This document shows, piece by piece, positions 25,297 through 35,600 of a DNA stretch of 64,000 nt. Numbering within the stretch: the stretch's first letter is position 1; each line of letters opens with the position of its first letter. Origin of the DNA: Gemmatimonadota bacterium (GTDB lineage Bacteria; Gemmatimonadota; Gemmatimonadetes; Gemmatimonadales; GWC2-71-9); assembly GCA_009692115.1 (NCBI GenBank), contig SHZU01000004.1:219200-283199 (forward strand). Direction: 5' to 3'. The translations under genes and the position numbers were made by a program. The notes under the pieces are model-generated. The model saw only the letters and a program-made list of their open reading frames with translations. It was not told the DNA's origin and did no database searches.

Positions 25297-26454
25297 ATGA
25301 CGACCGCTACGCTTTCGCCGCCGGAACTCGTCCGGTACAGCCGGCATGTCATTCTCCCCGAAGTAGGGCTCGCGGGTCAACAGCGACTCAAGGGGTCGCG
25401 GGTGCTGATCGTGGGCTGCGGGGGGTTGGGGTCGCCGGTGGCGCTTTACCTCGCGGCCGCCGGGGTCGGGCACCTCGGTTTGGTGGATTTCGACCACGTC
25501 GATGCGTCGAACCTCCAGCGGCAGATTCTCCACAGCACGAGTGCCATCGGCCAATCGAAACTCGACTCGGCGGAGGCGCGGCTTCTCAATCTCAACCCGT
25601 ACGTCAGGGTCGAGCGGTATGAGACCAGGCTGGTGGCGGCCAATGCGCTCGAGATCATCCAGGGCTACGATGTGGTGGTCGACGGGACCGATAATTTCTC
25701 GACCCGGTATCTGGTCAATGACGCCTGCGTCATCCTCGGAGTGCCGAACGCCTACGGGAGCATCTATCGGTTCGAGGGCCAAGCCTCGGTGTTCGCGACG
25801 AAGGACGGCCCGTGCTATCGCTGTCTGTTCCGGCAGCCCCCCCCGGCCGGCGCGGTGCCGAACTGCGCCGAGGGCGGCGTGCTTGGCGTGCTTCCCGGGC
25901 TGGTCGGGACCATCCAGGCCACCGAGGCGATCAAGCTCCTGCTCGGCATCGGGCGGTCGCTGATCGGGGAGCTGTTGCTGGTGGACGCCCTCGACATGGA
26001 GTTCCGGCGGCTCAAGGTCCGGAAAGATCCCGAGTGTCCGGCGTGCGGCACCCGAGAGATCCGGGAGCTTCAGGATCTCGAGGTCGAGTGTGCCGTACCG
26101 GAGGTGAAGAAGGGCTGGGATATTTCGGTGCTCGAATTGGCCGAACGCCTCCGGGCGGGGCGCGACCTGTTCTTGCTCGATGTCCGCGAACCGCATGAGT
26201 GGGAAATTGGACGGATTGAGGGCGCCGAGCTGGTGCCGTTAGGCGAACTGCTCCGGTCGCTGGACCGGGTGCCCCGGGACCGGGATGTGGTCGTGTACTG
26301 CAAGGGCGGGGCGCGGAGCGCCCAAGCCGCGCACTTGCTGGGCGAGGCGGGATACCTGCGGGTTGAGCATCTGCTCGGCGGGATCCTGGCGTGGTGGGGG
26401 GCCGAGATCGACCCGTCGTTGCCTGCTCAGGATCGGTTGACGCCGGGGTCTTAG
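25297..26454 (+). CDS. moeZ: MoeZ-like E1 adenylyltransferase-rhodanese fusion
   Basis: 385 residues. Residues 1-265 are a ThiF/MoeB E1-like domain: RYSRHVILPEVGLAGQQRLKGSRVLIVGCGGLGSPVALYLAAAGVG (ATP binding), VDFDHVDASNLQRQILH, zinc pairs CYRC and CPAC, and PNCAEGGVLGVLPG with the conserved cysteine. Residues about 280-375 are a rhodanese with catalytic loop YCKGGARSAQAAHLL. It adenylates the C-terminal Gly of the adjacent carrier and transfers sulfur to give the thiocarboxylate. The start lies 5 bp after the carrier stop, so they are co-transcribed. Stop overlaps the convergent S9 peptidase stop. Confidence 0.92.
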   Translation: MTTATLSPPELVRYSRHVILPEVGLAGQQRLKGSRVLIVGCGGLGSPVALYLAAAGVGHLGLVDFDHVDASNLQRQILHSTSAIGQSKLDSAEARLLNLNPYVRVERYETRLVAANALEIIQGYDVVVDGTDNFSTRYLVNDACVILGVPNAYGSIYRFEGQASVFATKDGPCYRCLFRQPPPAGAVPNCAEGGVLGVLPGLVGTIQATEAIKLLLGIGRSLIGELLLVDALDMEFRRLKVRKDPECPACGTREIRELQDLEVECAVPEVKKGWDISVLELAERLRAGRDLFLLDVREPHEWEIGRIEGAELVPLGELLRSLDRVPRDRDVVVYCKGGARSAQAAHLLGEAGYLRVEHLLGGILAWWGAEIDPSLPAQDRLTPGS

Positions 26455-28295
26455 GACTTCAGATAGCGGTCGAGAAAGGCCTCGAGGCGGCGGTAGAGGT
26501 CGATCCGGTTGGCGGGGTCCCGGAACCCATGTGGCTCGCCGGGGTAGCTCCTCGACTCGAAGACCTTGTGATGGGCCCGAAGCGAATCGACGGCGCGAAG
26601 GTACTGCCGGTAGGGCGCCCGGACGTCGGCCTCGCCGTGCATGACCAGCAACGGGGTGGTGATGTGGCGCAACCGGGCCAGCGTGTTGCTCACCGCATAG
26701 ATCGTAGGGCGCTCCTCGGGCGAACCGCCGTGCCCGGTTTTCGTGAAGATCCGGCCCAGCCGGTCGGCATTGGTGTAGGCATCGCCGAAATCGTAGATCC
26801 CCGCCATCGGTACCGCCGCGTCGAACACGCCGGGCGCTCGCGCGATGGCCGCCATGGTCTGGATCCCGCCATAGCTGTAGCCGTAGATCCCGACCTTGCC
26901 GTTGGACCAGGGCTGGGCCTTGAGGAACCGGCCGGCCGCGGCTGCGTCTTGGGCTTGCCCGTTGGCCCAGTCGTTGACCCCCAAGTCTTGGAATGCGCGC
27001 CCGAAACCGGAGCCCCCGCGATAGTTGATGGCGAGCACCACATAGCCTTTCGAGGCGAGGTACTGCTCGAGCAGGTTCAGGGTCTGGAGGTAGGAGTTGG
27101 TACCGCCGCCGTGGACTTGGACCAGGGCGGGGTACCGGCCGTTAGGCTTCCAGCCGGGCGGGCGAAAGAGGAAACCCTGCACATAGAGGCCGTCGTAACT
27201 CTCGAACGAGATCTCTTCGGGGGTCTCAACCGACTCCCACCGGTCGGCGAAGGCGGTGAGGGGCCGGGGTGGTCCGCCACGCCGGTCCATCAGGAATACC
27301 TCGGGCCCGGTGGTCGGCCCCGATTGAATGAAACTGATCCGGTTGCCGCTGCTGGACATGTCGATGGACCGGATGGCGCCGCCCAGGTGCGACACCCGGG
27401 TGGCCACGCCCCCGGCCGAGGGGACCGACCAGAGGTGGAAGGCTCCCCGTTCCTGGTACGGAAAGAGGAGCGACCGCCCGTCGGCGGCCCAGACGACCCG
27501 CTGGCTATGGAGCCAGTCGGTTCCGAAAATCTGCATGGCCACCGTCCGCTCGGCGCCGGTGGCCGCATCGACGACGCAGATCTCGGCAAGGTCCTCGTAC
27601 CAATACCCTTGTTTTGAAGTGCAGAGGAGGGCAATCGACCGTCCGTCGGGTGACCACGCCGGCGTGGTTGAGGCCATCAGGCCCCGGGAAAGTTGGCGGG
27701 CGGATCCGGACTGGACGTCCACGACCCAGAGGTCGTCGGCCCAATAGTCGCCTTGATTGGACACGTAGGCGATCGAGCGCCCATCCGGGGACCAGGCTGG
27801 GGCAAACCGGGGATCGTCGAGGGCCATGGCCTGGCGGGTGAGTTGCCTGGGAGCGCCGCCTGCTGCCGAGACCACCCAGATGTCCTGGGCTCCGCTTCGG
27901 GTCGAGTAGAACGCGATCAATCGGCCGTCCGGCGACACGACGGGTGCCCGCTCGTCGTCGCGATCGGCCGTCACCCGGAGGCGGGCGGTGCCGCCGATCG
28001 ATGCGGTCCAGAGATCGCCGTCGCTCTGGAAGGCAATGCTTCGGCTGTCGGGAAACCAACTCGGGGAACTGCCGGCCATCCAGAACCGCGGCGGGCCAGG
28101 CTCGGGCCGAGCCGCCACGAGGAAGATCCCGCGGCCGGCCGGGGCGTTGGCTACGACCGCCACCGACTGACCGTCCGGCGCCATCGCGGCTTCGACCGCG
28201 CCGCGGCTCCGGGTCTGGATGTTCTCGATGGTCAGGGCAACCGGCTGCTGGGCCGCTGCCGCGGCCCCGAACGACAGTGAGAGCAAGAGTGACAT
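26451..28295 (-). CDS. S9 family prolyl oligopeptidase-like peptidase, secreted
   Basis: 614 residues with a signal peptide (LLLSLSFGAAAAAQQ). Residues about 30-370 hold WD40-like PD repeats (MAPDGQSVAV, FPDSRSIAF, SPDGRLIAFYS, SPDGRSIAYVS, SPDGRSIALL). The C-terminal alpha/beta hydrolase domain has LVQVHGGGTNSYLQ (oxyanion), nucleophile GIYGYSYGGIQTMA, acid MHGEADVRAPY and the catalytic His in EPHGF. Dipeptidyl- or acylaminoacyl-peptidase type. Probably a periplasmic peptide scavenger. Confidence 0.92.
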   Translation of the reverse strand: MSLLLSLSFGAAAAAQQPVALTIENIQTRSRGAVEAAMAPDGQSVAVVANAPAGRGIFLVAARPEPGPPRFWMAGSSPSWFPDSRSIAFQSDGDLWTASIGGTARLRVTADRDDERAPVVSPDGRLIAFYSTRSGAQDIWVVSAAGGAPRQLTRQAMALDDPRFAPAWSPDGRSIAYVSNQGDYWADDLWVVDVQSGSARQLSRGLMASTTPAWSPDGRSIALLCTSKQGYWYEDLAEICVVDAATGAERTVAMQIFGTDWLHSQRVVWAADGRSLLFPYQERGAFHLWSVPSAGGVATRVSHLGGAIRSIDMSSSGNRISFIQSGPTTGPEVFLMDRRGGPPRPLTAFADRWESVETPEEISFESYDGLYVQGFLFRPPGWKPNGRYPALVQVHGGGTNSYLQTLNLLEQYLASKGYVVLAINYRGGSGFGRAFQDLGVNDWANGQAQDAAAAGRFLKAQPWSNGKVGIYGYSYGGIQTMAAIARAPGVFDAAVPMAGIYDFGDAYTNADRLGRIFTKTGHGGSPEERPTIYAVSNTLARLRHITTPLLVMHGEADVRAPYRQYLRAVDSLRAHHKVFESRSYPGEPHGFRDPANRIDLYRRLEAFLDRYLKS

Positions 28296-28380
28296 GGTAC
28301 TACAATCTCGCTCAGGCCGGGAAAACGGCTAGGCCTTCGCCTGGTCAAGCCCCGGGCGGGTTCCGCCGATACTTGGCGGT

Positions 28381-28824
28381 ATGTCGATCCTAAGCAAGCG
28401 GCCCGACGGGGGCGGGATGAGTGCCGAGACCAGGAACCGGATCTTCGAGCCGTTCTTCACGACGAAACCGGTGGGGCGGGGATCAGGGTTTGGCTTGGCG
28501 GTCGCCGATGGCGTGATCCGAGGGTACGGCGGGGCGATCGAGGTCGAGACGGCGCTCGGTACCGGGTCGGCGTTCTCACCCTACCTGCCGGCCGACGACG
28601 CGGTTCCCGCTCCAGCGAGTGCGGCCAAGGCCGAGCTGCCGAAGGCCGGTTTGGGGGGCGGCCGCCGGGTGCTTTTGGTCGACGATGATCCGATGGTGCT
28701 CGGGATCCTCAGCCGAATTCTTGGCCGGGCCGGCTATCGGGTGACGTCGCATGGCGACCCGGTCGAGGCCTTGGCCGCCCGGGGCGGAGCCCACAGCGCC
28801 CTCCAAGAGCCGGGGCTCTGGTGA
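28381..28824 (+). pseudogene. Remnant of hybrid sensor histidine kinase
   Basis: Only the end of the HATPase_c domain (GGGMSAETRNRIFEPFFTTKPVGRGSGFGLAVADGVIRGYGGAIEVET, a G1/F/G2-box region) and the first half of a receiver domain (RRVLLVDDDPMVLGILSRILGRAGYRVTSHGDPVEAL) remain. The dimerisation/phosphoacceptor His region upstream and the rest of the receiver, including the phosphoacceptor Asp, are missing. GxGLGLSVV reads SGFGLAVA. Truncated at both ends and overlapping the region before the next aminotransferase gene; not expected to be functional. Confidence 0.75.
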
Positions 28825-28876
28825 AGGAGCCCCGATCGGTGCAGACTACCCCAGCCCCATCGACTCCGGAGCGCTT

Positions 28877-30199
28877 GTGCCGACCCCTGATTCAGCAATC
28901 GAAGCCTACCGCCGGCATCACCCTCGGTCCGCCGAGCTCCATGCCCGCGCCACCGCGCTCTTTCCGGCCCAAGGCGCCACCCACTTCTCCCGGGTTCACA
29001 ACCCGTACCGGCCCTACATCGTGCGGGCGGCCGGTGCCCGGAAGTGGGACATCGACGGACACGAATACCTCGACTACGTCATGGGGCACGGCTCGCTGGT
29101 GCTTGGCCACTCGCATCCCGCGGTGGTCGAGGCCATTCAGCGCCAAGCCGCGCTCGGCCTTCACTACGGGGACAACCACCCACTCGAAGTGGAATGGGCC
29201 GAGCGGATTCGAGCTCTGATGCCGACAGCGGAGCGGATTGAGTTCTGCGCGTCAGGCCAGGAAGCCAACCAGATGGGGATTCGGATTGCCCGGGCCAGTA
29301 CCGGCCGACGGAAGCTCCTCAAGTTCCAGCACAACTACCACGGCTGGGCCGATGAGCTGGCGCCGAAGGGCGCCCCTGGGGCGATCGACGATCAGGTAAC
29401 CGTCATTCCGGCCAACGATCTTGGCTTGGTGGAACAGCACTTGGTGAACCGGGATGTCGCGGTGGTATTGATCGAGGGCGGCGGCGGGCGGACCTCGGGC
29501 CGGGCCCCGACCAGCGTCGCATTCTTCCAGGCCTTGCCGGAGCTCTGTCGGCGATTCGGGACGGTGTTGCTGCTCGACGAGGTGGTGACGGGGTTTCGGG
29601 AAGCGCCCGGTGGCTGGCAATCGGTCGTTGGGATTGTGCCGGATCTCACCACGATTGGGAAGGCGGCGAGCGGCGGCCTCGCAGCCGGCGCACTGCTCGG
29701 CCGGGCTGATTTGCTGGCGGCGTTGAGCCCCTCCGCGGCGGCCGACCGCCGGGTGGTTCATGGCGGCACCTGGAATGCCGTCCCGATCAGTTGCGCTGCC
29801 GGGATCGCGGCGTGCGATCTCTATCCCGATGGCACACCGCAGCGAACGGCACGAGCGCGAGCCGATCGATTCCGGCGGGATGTCAACGCGATGTTCCGCC
29901 GGATCGGGGCACCGGCGCGGTGCTATGGCCGGTCGATCGTCCAGCTCTATCTCGGGCCGGTCGACCAGGATCCGGTGGACGATACCGCGGCTCCCGCGGC
30001 TACCGCGAAGCTGATGGATCCGGCATCCACACCCCGGCACCAGCGGCTCGATCTCCATCTCCTGGAGCGCGGGATCGCGACGATGCGGGGCGAGGCGCTC
30101 TGCTTCTCAGCCGCCCATTCGGAGGCCGATGTCGACCGGACCGTCGCGGCGTTCGAGAGTGCGGTCAGGGCCCTGATCGAAGAGGGCGGACTGGCCTGA
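28877..30199 (+). CDS. Class III aminotransferase, glutamate-1-semialdehyde-aminomutase-like
   Basis: 440 residues from the GTG at 28877 (GGAG 6 bp upstream). Fold-type I PLP enzyme: DGHEYLDYVMGHGSLVLGHSHPAVVEAIQ, CASGQEANQMGIRIARASTGRRKLLKFQHNYHGW, LLLDEVVTGFREAPGGWQ (PLP-Asp) and TIGKAASGGLAAGA with the Schiff-base Lys; VHGGTWNAVPISCAAGIA is the substrate-side loop. Members of this HemL-like branch outside heme operons are often beta-amino-acid or omega-amino-acid transaminases. No heme genes are nearby, so I leave the substrate open. Confidence 0.85.
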   Translation: MPTPDSAIEAYRRHHPRSAELHARATALFPAQGATHFSRVHNPYRPYIVRAAGARKWDIDGHEYLDYVMGHGSLVLGHSHPAVVEAIQRQAALGLHYGDNHPLEVEWAERIRALMPTAERIEFCASGQEANQMGIRIARASTGRRKLLKFQHNYHGWADELAPKGAPGAIDDQVTVIPANDLGLVEQHLVNRDVAVVLIEGGGGRTSGRAPTSVAFFQALPELCRRFGTVLLLDEVVTGFREAPGGWQSVVGIVPDLTTIGKAASGGLAAGALLGRADLLAALSPSAAADRRVVHGGTWNAVPISCAAGIAACDLYPDGTPQRTARARADRFRRDVNAMFRRIGAPARCYGRSIVQLYLGPVDQDPVDDTAAPAATAKLMDPASTPRHQRLDLHLLERGIATMRGEALCFSAAHSEADVDRTVAAFESAVRALIEEGGLA

Positions 30200-30305
30200 G
30201 TCAGCCGGCCGGTCGGCTCAAACTGCAGGCTGTTGTCTCCGACCCTTTTGCGCGCTAACATGCTGACAGTTCCCGATCCTCCCACATTCCTATCCAGGAG
30301 GTCCG

Positions 30306-32357
30306 ATGCGATTCACTCGGCTTCTCGTTTGGCTGCTGTTGCTGGCGGTGCCCGCCGCGGCCCAACAGAAACTCACTCCCGCGGACATTTTCCAGCTCGA
30401 GTACGTCGCCGATCCTCAGATTTCTCCGGACGGACAGCTGATCGTCTACGTCCGTCAGTGGCAGGATCCGATGACCGACCGCCGGTACTCGAATCTCTGG
30501 CTCGTCAAAGCCGACGGCTCGGATCACCGGCCCCTCACCACCGGCAAGTTCGTGGAGTCACATCCGCGGTGGGCGCCGGACGGGAAACGGATTGCCTACC
30601 TCTGCGATAAGGATGGCGGGCCCCAGGTGTACGTCCGCTGGTTGGACGGTGGGCTCACCCAGCCCGTCACCAACACGATGAGTCCTCCCACGACCCCGAC
30701 GTGGTCGCCCGATGGGAACTGGATCGCGTTTCTCAGTCTGGTTCGAAAGCCGGCGTTGGTCGTCGGCCAGCCGCTCGCGGCTCCGCCGGGGGCCACCTGG
30801 GCGCCCCCGCCGAAATACACCGACAAGCTGGTCTTCCGCTTCGACGGTGTCGGCGAGGTGCCAACCGGTTTCGTCCATGTGTTCGTGGTCCCGGCCGAGG
30901 GCGGCACGGCCCGGCAGTTGACCAGCGGTGATTTCAACCACGGTGGGACGCCCTATGGCGGTGGCAGTATCGCGTGGGCGCCTGACGGCGCCGAGGTCCT
31001 CATCTCCGCCCGTCGGGGCGAGAACCCGGAGTGGAATTCCCGCGAGTCCGAACTCTTTGCCGTGGCGGTCAAGGATGGCGCCCTCCGCCGGCTCACCGAT
31101 CGGTTCGGTCCCGACCAAAGCCCGGCGGTGTCACCCGACGGCCGGCTGATTGCCTACACCGGGTACGACGACCGGAAGCAGGGCTACCAGAACACCCTGC
31201 TCTACTTGATGAACCGGGATGGTTCCGGGAAGCGGGTCCTCTCGTCCCGGATCGACAACAGCGTCGGGAGTCCGGTGTGGGCCGCGGACGGCAAGGGCGT
31301 CTACGTCCAGGTTGACGACCGCGGGAACACCAAGGTGAACCTGATCGCGCTCGACGGGACCGTCCGGGTCGTTGCGAAAGACCTGGGCTCCGGCACCTCG
31401 GCCTACTCGGGCGGGAGCTTCAGTGTGTCGAAGGACGGCAGTATTGCCTTCTCGTGGAGTACCACCGGTCAGCCGTCCGAGGTGGCGGTGGTCCGTCCCA
31501 CGCCGATCGCGGCGGCGGCCGCCAAGATCGTGACCGCGATCAATGCCGACGTGCTCGCCGATCGGGCCATCGGTCAGGTCGAGGAGATCTGGTGGAAGTC
31601 ATCCAAGGACAGCCTGCCGATCCAGGGCTGGATCATCAAGCCCCCGGGCTTCGACCCGAGCCGGAAGTATCCGATGATCCTCGAAATCCACGGCGGGCCG
31701 TTTGCGAACTACGGCGATCGGTTCGACGAGGAAAAGCAGTTGATGGCCGCCGCGGGGTACGTGGTCCTCTACACCAACCCCCGCGGCAGTACCAGCTACG
31801 GCGAGAAATTCGGGAACCTGATTCACCATGCCTACCCCGGCGATGACTTCTTCGATCTGAACTCGGGGGTCGATGCCGTCGTGGCCAAGGGGTACGTCGA
31901 TCCGGACAATCTCTTCGTGACCGGCGGGAGTGGCGGCGGCGTGCTGACGGCCTGGATGATCGGCCACACCAACCGGTTCAAGGCGGCGCTGGCTTTCTAT
32001 CCGGTGATCAACTGGGAGAGCTTCTCGTTGACCGCCGACATGGCGCCGTCCTCGGTCAATAACTGGTTCCCTGGCTTCCCGTGGGACAACGCCGAGAATT
32101 ACGCCAAGCGCTCGCTGCTCTCGGTGGTCAAGAACGTCAAGACGCCGACGTTGGTGATGACCGGCGAGGAAGACTTCCGAACCCCGATGTCCGAATCCGA
32201 GCAGTACTACAAGGCGCTCAAGATGCTTGGGGTGGAGTCGGTGCTGGTCCGAGTGCCCGAGGAACCGCACGGCATTCGCCGCCGGCCGAGCCACGAGGCC
32301 TCCAAGATCACCACACTCGAAGGGTGGTTCGCGAAGTTCCGCCGTTTGGTTCCCTGA
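30306..32357 (+). CDS. S9 family dipeptidyl aminopeptidase-like peptidase, secreted
   Basis: 683 residues; signal peptide RLLVWLLLLAVPAAAQQ, RBS AGGAGG 6 bp before the ATG. The propeller holds SPDGQLIVYVRQW, APDGKRIAYL, SPDGNWIAFLS, APDGAEVLISA, SPDGRLIAYTGY. The catalytic domain has ILEIHGGPFANYGDRF, GSTSYGEKF, nucleophile VTGGSGGGVLTAW, TGEEDFRTPMSESEQYY (acid) and EEPHGIRRRPSH (His). Typical S9C/S9B prolyl-oligopeptidase family protein, a second such enzyme in the window; not a recent copy of the one at 26451. Confidence 0.93.
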   Translation: MRFTRLLVWLLLLAVPAAAQQKLTPADIFQLEYVADPQISPDGQLIVYVRQWQDPMTDRRYSNLWLVKADGSDHRPLTTGKFVESHPRWAPDGKRIAYLCDKDGGPQVYVRWLDGGLTQPVTNTMSPPTTPTWSPDGNWIAFLSLVRKPALVVGQPLAAPPGATWAPPPKYTDKLVFRFDGVGEVPTGFVHVFVVPAEGGTARQLTSGDFNHGGTPYGGGSIAWAPDGAEVLISARRGENPEWNSRESELFAVAVKDGALRRLTDRFGPDQSPAVSPDGRLIAYTGYDDRKQGYQNTLLYLMNRDGSGKRVLSSRIDNSVGSPVWAADGKGVYVQVDDRGNTKVNLIALDGTVRVVAKDLGSGTSAYSGGSFSVSKDGSIAFSWSTTGQPSEVAVVRPTPIAAAAAKIVTAINADVLADRAIGQVEEIWWKSSKDSLPIQGWIIKPPGFDPSRKYPMILEIHGGPFANYGDRFDEEKQLMAAAGYVVLYTNPRGSTSYGEKFGNLIHHAYPGDDFFDLNSGVDAVVAKGYVDPDNLFVTGGSGGGVLTAWMIGHTNRFKAALAFYPVINWESFSLTADMAPSSVNNWFPGFPWDNAENYAKRSLLSVVKNVKTPTLVMTGEEDFRTPMSESEQYYKALKMLGVESVLVRVPEEPHGIRRRPSHEASKITTLEGWFAKFRRLVP

Positions 32358-32440
32358 TGGCCGTGCCGGGTTCCGCCCGTCTGGCGGCCGTGATCGATGC
32401 CTTACGGCGGGACCCGGACACGCCGGCCCTCGAGCAGCAT
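32357..32440 (+). pseudogene. Short remnant, possibly AMP-ligase N-terminus
   Basis: The ATG at 32357 overlaps the S9 stop (TGATG) and reads MAVPGSARLAAVIDALRRDP DTPALE-type sequence, reminiscent of the first 25 residues of acyl-CoA synthetases (...VIdALraDPdrPALe). It then loses any recognisable pattern where a minus-strand fragment begins. Too short for certainty. Confidence 0.35.
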
Positions 32441-32441
32441 T

Positions 32442-32564
32442 CGCGGCGAGCGGAACCACGTACCCGGTGTACAGGGAGGCGACGGTGGCCGGCTCGCCGT
32501 CAATGACGGCCCGCTCGGTTTTCGGCGAGAGGAGGATGGCTTTGACGCGGGCGATCAGGTTCAT
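32442..32564 (-). pseudogene. Yip1-family membrane protein remnant
   Basis: From ATG 32564 (GGAG upstream) the minus strand reads MNLIARVKAILLSPKTERAV then IDGEPATVASLYTGYVVPLAA, the highly recognisable start of YIP1-family (DUF1282) membrane proteins. The transmembrane remainder is absent. It abuts the plus-strand remnant at about 32441, so a deletion seems to have joined two converging genes. The rest of 32565-32666 is the promoter region of the next gene. Confidence 0.65.
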
Positions 32565-32666
32565 CAAGGCTCCGTGGAGGGTATCCGAGGGTACTCTCCG
32601 GCGCCGAAAGGGATAAACGTGGGCCGACGGTTGCGCTGAGCCAGTCCCGCGTGCTAGCCTTGCCGA

Positions 32667-35600
32667 ATGACAAATCCTCACTCCATCCGACGCGGCGGGT
32701 TGCTCGTGGTTGCGATCAGTGCCGGCTTCATCGGCTCGTCCGGCGCCCAAGTACCTGATACCAATGCGATTAAGAAGGCAGCGGCCGGCTTGATGGTGCG
32801 GAGTCTTGGGCCGGCCCTCATGAGCGGCCGGATCGCCGACCTCGAGGTCAACCCGCGCGACAAGTCCACGTGGTACGTCGCGGCCGGTTCCGGCGGCGTG
32901 TGGAAGACCACCAACGCGGGCACCACCTTCACGCCGGTGTTCGACGACCAGCCCTCCTACTCCATCGGCGAGATTACCCTCGATCCGTCCAACCCCGAGA
33001 TCGTCTGGGTCGGCACCGGTGAGAATGTGAGCGGTCGTCATGTCGGCTGGGGCGACGGCGTGTACCGGAGTCGCGACGGTGGCCGGACCTGGCAGCGGAT
33101 GGGGCTGGCCAAGTCGGAGCATATCGGCCGGATCCTGGTTCATCCGAAAGACGGCAATGTGGTGCTGGTGGCCGCCGAGGGCCCGCTCTGGTCGGCCGGC
33201 GGTGAACGTGGAGTCTACCGCTCGAAGGATGGCGGGGTGACGTGGACGCCGGTGCTCCAGATCGACGAGCATACCGGGGTGACGGACCTCGAGTTCGATC
33301 CGTCGAATCCCGAGGTAGTGTATGCGGCGGCCTATCAGCGCCGCCGCCATGTGTGGGGCTTCCTGGGCGGTGGTCCTCAATCGGCGATTTACAAATCGGC
33401 CGATGGCGGGGTCACGTGGCGCCGACTCGCGACCGGCCTCCCCAAGGGCGACATGGGAAAGATCGGCTTGGCGGTGACCGCAGCCGATCCAAGTCTCGTC
33501 TATGCCACCATCGAAGCGGGGGAGGGGGAACGGGGCTTTTATCGTTCCCGTGACAAGGGGGAAAGCTGGGACAAGCGAAACGGGTACATCTCGGGCGGGA
33601 CCGGGCCGCACTATTACCAGGAAATCGAAGCCTCGCCAACCGATCCGAACCGGGTCTACCAGATGGACGTGTTCTTCCACGTGACCCGGAACGGCGGCGC
33701 CACATTCGACTATCTCGAAACCGGCCACGAGAAGCACAGCGACAACCACGCCCTCTGGATTGATCCCGCCGACGGGAGGCACCTCCTCGCCGGGACCGAC
33801 TCGGGGGTCTACGAAAGCTTCGACGAGGGCGCCACCTGGCGGCATTTCCGGAACCTGCCGCTCGGCCAGTTCTACAAAGTGGCCTTGAGCAATACGGTCC
33901 CCTTCTATCAAGTGCTCGGCGGGGCCCAGGACGCCGGGACCCAGCATGGTCCGTCCCGCACCATGAACCGGGACGGAATCCGGAATCAAGACTGGTATGT
34001 CCCGTTCGGGGCCGATGGCTACGGCGTGGCGATCGACCCGCGGGACGACAACATCCTGTACTTGATGAGCCAAGAGGGAAACCTCTACCGGAAAGATCGG
34101 CGGACCGAAGAGGGACTCAACATCCGGCCCCAGCCGGCGCCCGGCGACCCGCCCGAGCGGTGGAATTGGGATTCGCCGCTTCTCTTGAGTCCCCACAATC
34201 CCGATCGGGTCTATTTCGGCTCGCAACGGGTCTGGCGGAGCGAGGACCGCGGGAGCAGCTGGACGGCGATCAGCGGCGACCTGACCCAGGGCGCCAATCG
34301 CTACGAGCGTCGGTTCATGGGCCGGGTCTGGAGCGTCGATGCGCTCCACGACAACAGCGCGATGTCGAAGTATGCGACCCTGACCGCGATCACCGAGTCG
34401 CCGGTCCAAGCCGGCGTTCTGATGGTCGGCACCGACGACGGAACGGTCCAGGTGTCGGCGAATGGCGGGCAGAACTGGATCCCGGCCGCGCCGTTACCCG
34501 GGCTGCCTCTGCTCTCGTTCATCAACGACGTCGAGGCCTCGCTGTTCGACGCCCGGACGGCCTACGTGGCCGCGGATGCCCACAAGATCGGCGACTTCTC
34601 TCCGTACCTCTTCGAGACGACCGACGCGGGCCGGACCTGGCGTCCGATTACCGGTGATCTTCCCAAAGGCACCTTGGTCTGGAGCATCCAGCAGGACCAT
34701 GTGAAGCCCGACCTGTTGTTTGCCGGCACCGAATCCGGGATCTACTTCACCATCAACCGGGGCGCCAACTGGGTCAAACTGAGTGGCGGGGTCCCGACGA
34801 TTTCATTCCGAGATCTCAAGATTCACCGCCGCGATAACGATCTGGTCGGCGCGACCTTCGGACGCGGCTTCTACATTCTCGATGACTACGCCCCGCTCCG
34901 AGAGTTCGGCCCCGCCGCGTTTGCCGCCGAGGCTCGGCTCTTTTCGGTCCGGGATGCGTGGTGGTTCGTTCCGTCTCAGCTTGGCCAGGCGGCGGGTCGG
35001 CCGGAGGCCGGGAGCGACGACTACACCGCGGCCAATCCACCGATGGGGGCGATCTTCACCTACTACCTCCGCGAAGCACTGACCACGGCTCGGGAACGCC
35101 GGGAGGCCGCCGAGCGGGCGCTTCGGGACGGGGCCAAAGACACGCCGTTTCCGGGGTTTGACCAGCTCCGCGCCGAGGCGGCCGAGACCGCGCCGCGGGT
35201 CCTGATCCGGATTGCCGACGCCGCCGGCCGCCCGGTCCGATGGATCGTCGGGTCCGGGGCGGCCGGTTTGCATCGGGTCAATTGGGATCTCCGCGGGCCG
35301 GCTCCGGACCCGGGCGAATTCAGTCAGCCCGGATTCCGGGCACCGTGGGAGTCTTCCCCGCTGGGCCCGCTGGCGGCGCCCGGCCGGTACACGGCGGAAT
35401 TGATGATCGTCTCGGCGGCCGGTGCCCGCCGAATCGGGGAACCGCAAGGTTTCGAGGTCAAGCCGGTGCCTAACGCCCTACCCGGGACCGACTATGTCGC
35501 GGTCGCGGCCTTCCAGCACCAGGTCGCCGAACTGATGCGGAAACTGAACGGGGCTGGTGCGGAGATCGACCGGGCCCGGGAACGGCTCCGCTATATGCGG

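Noticed and set aside
28381..28824. Possible small stand-alone response regulator
   Set aside because: The receiver half stops before the phosphoacceptor Asp region and is fused to a headless HATPase end, so a kinase remnant explains it better.
28877..30199. hemL (heme biosynthesis glutamate-1-semialdehyde aminomutase)
   Set aside because: Core motifs are shared, but the PLP-lysine segment GKAASGGL and absence of hem neighbours fit the wider class III transaminase group better.
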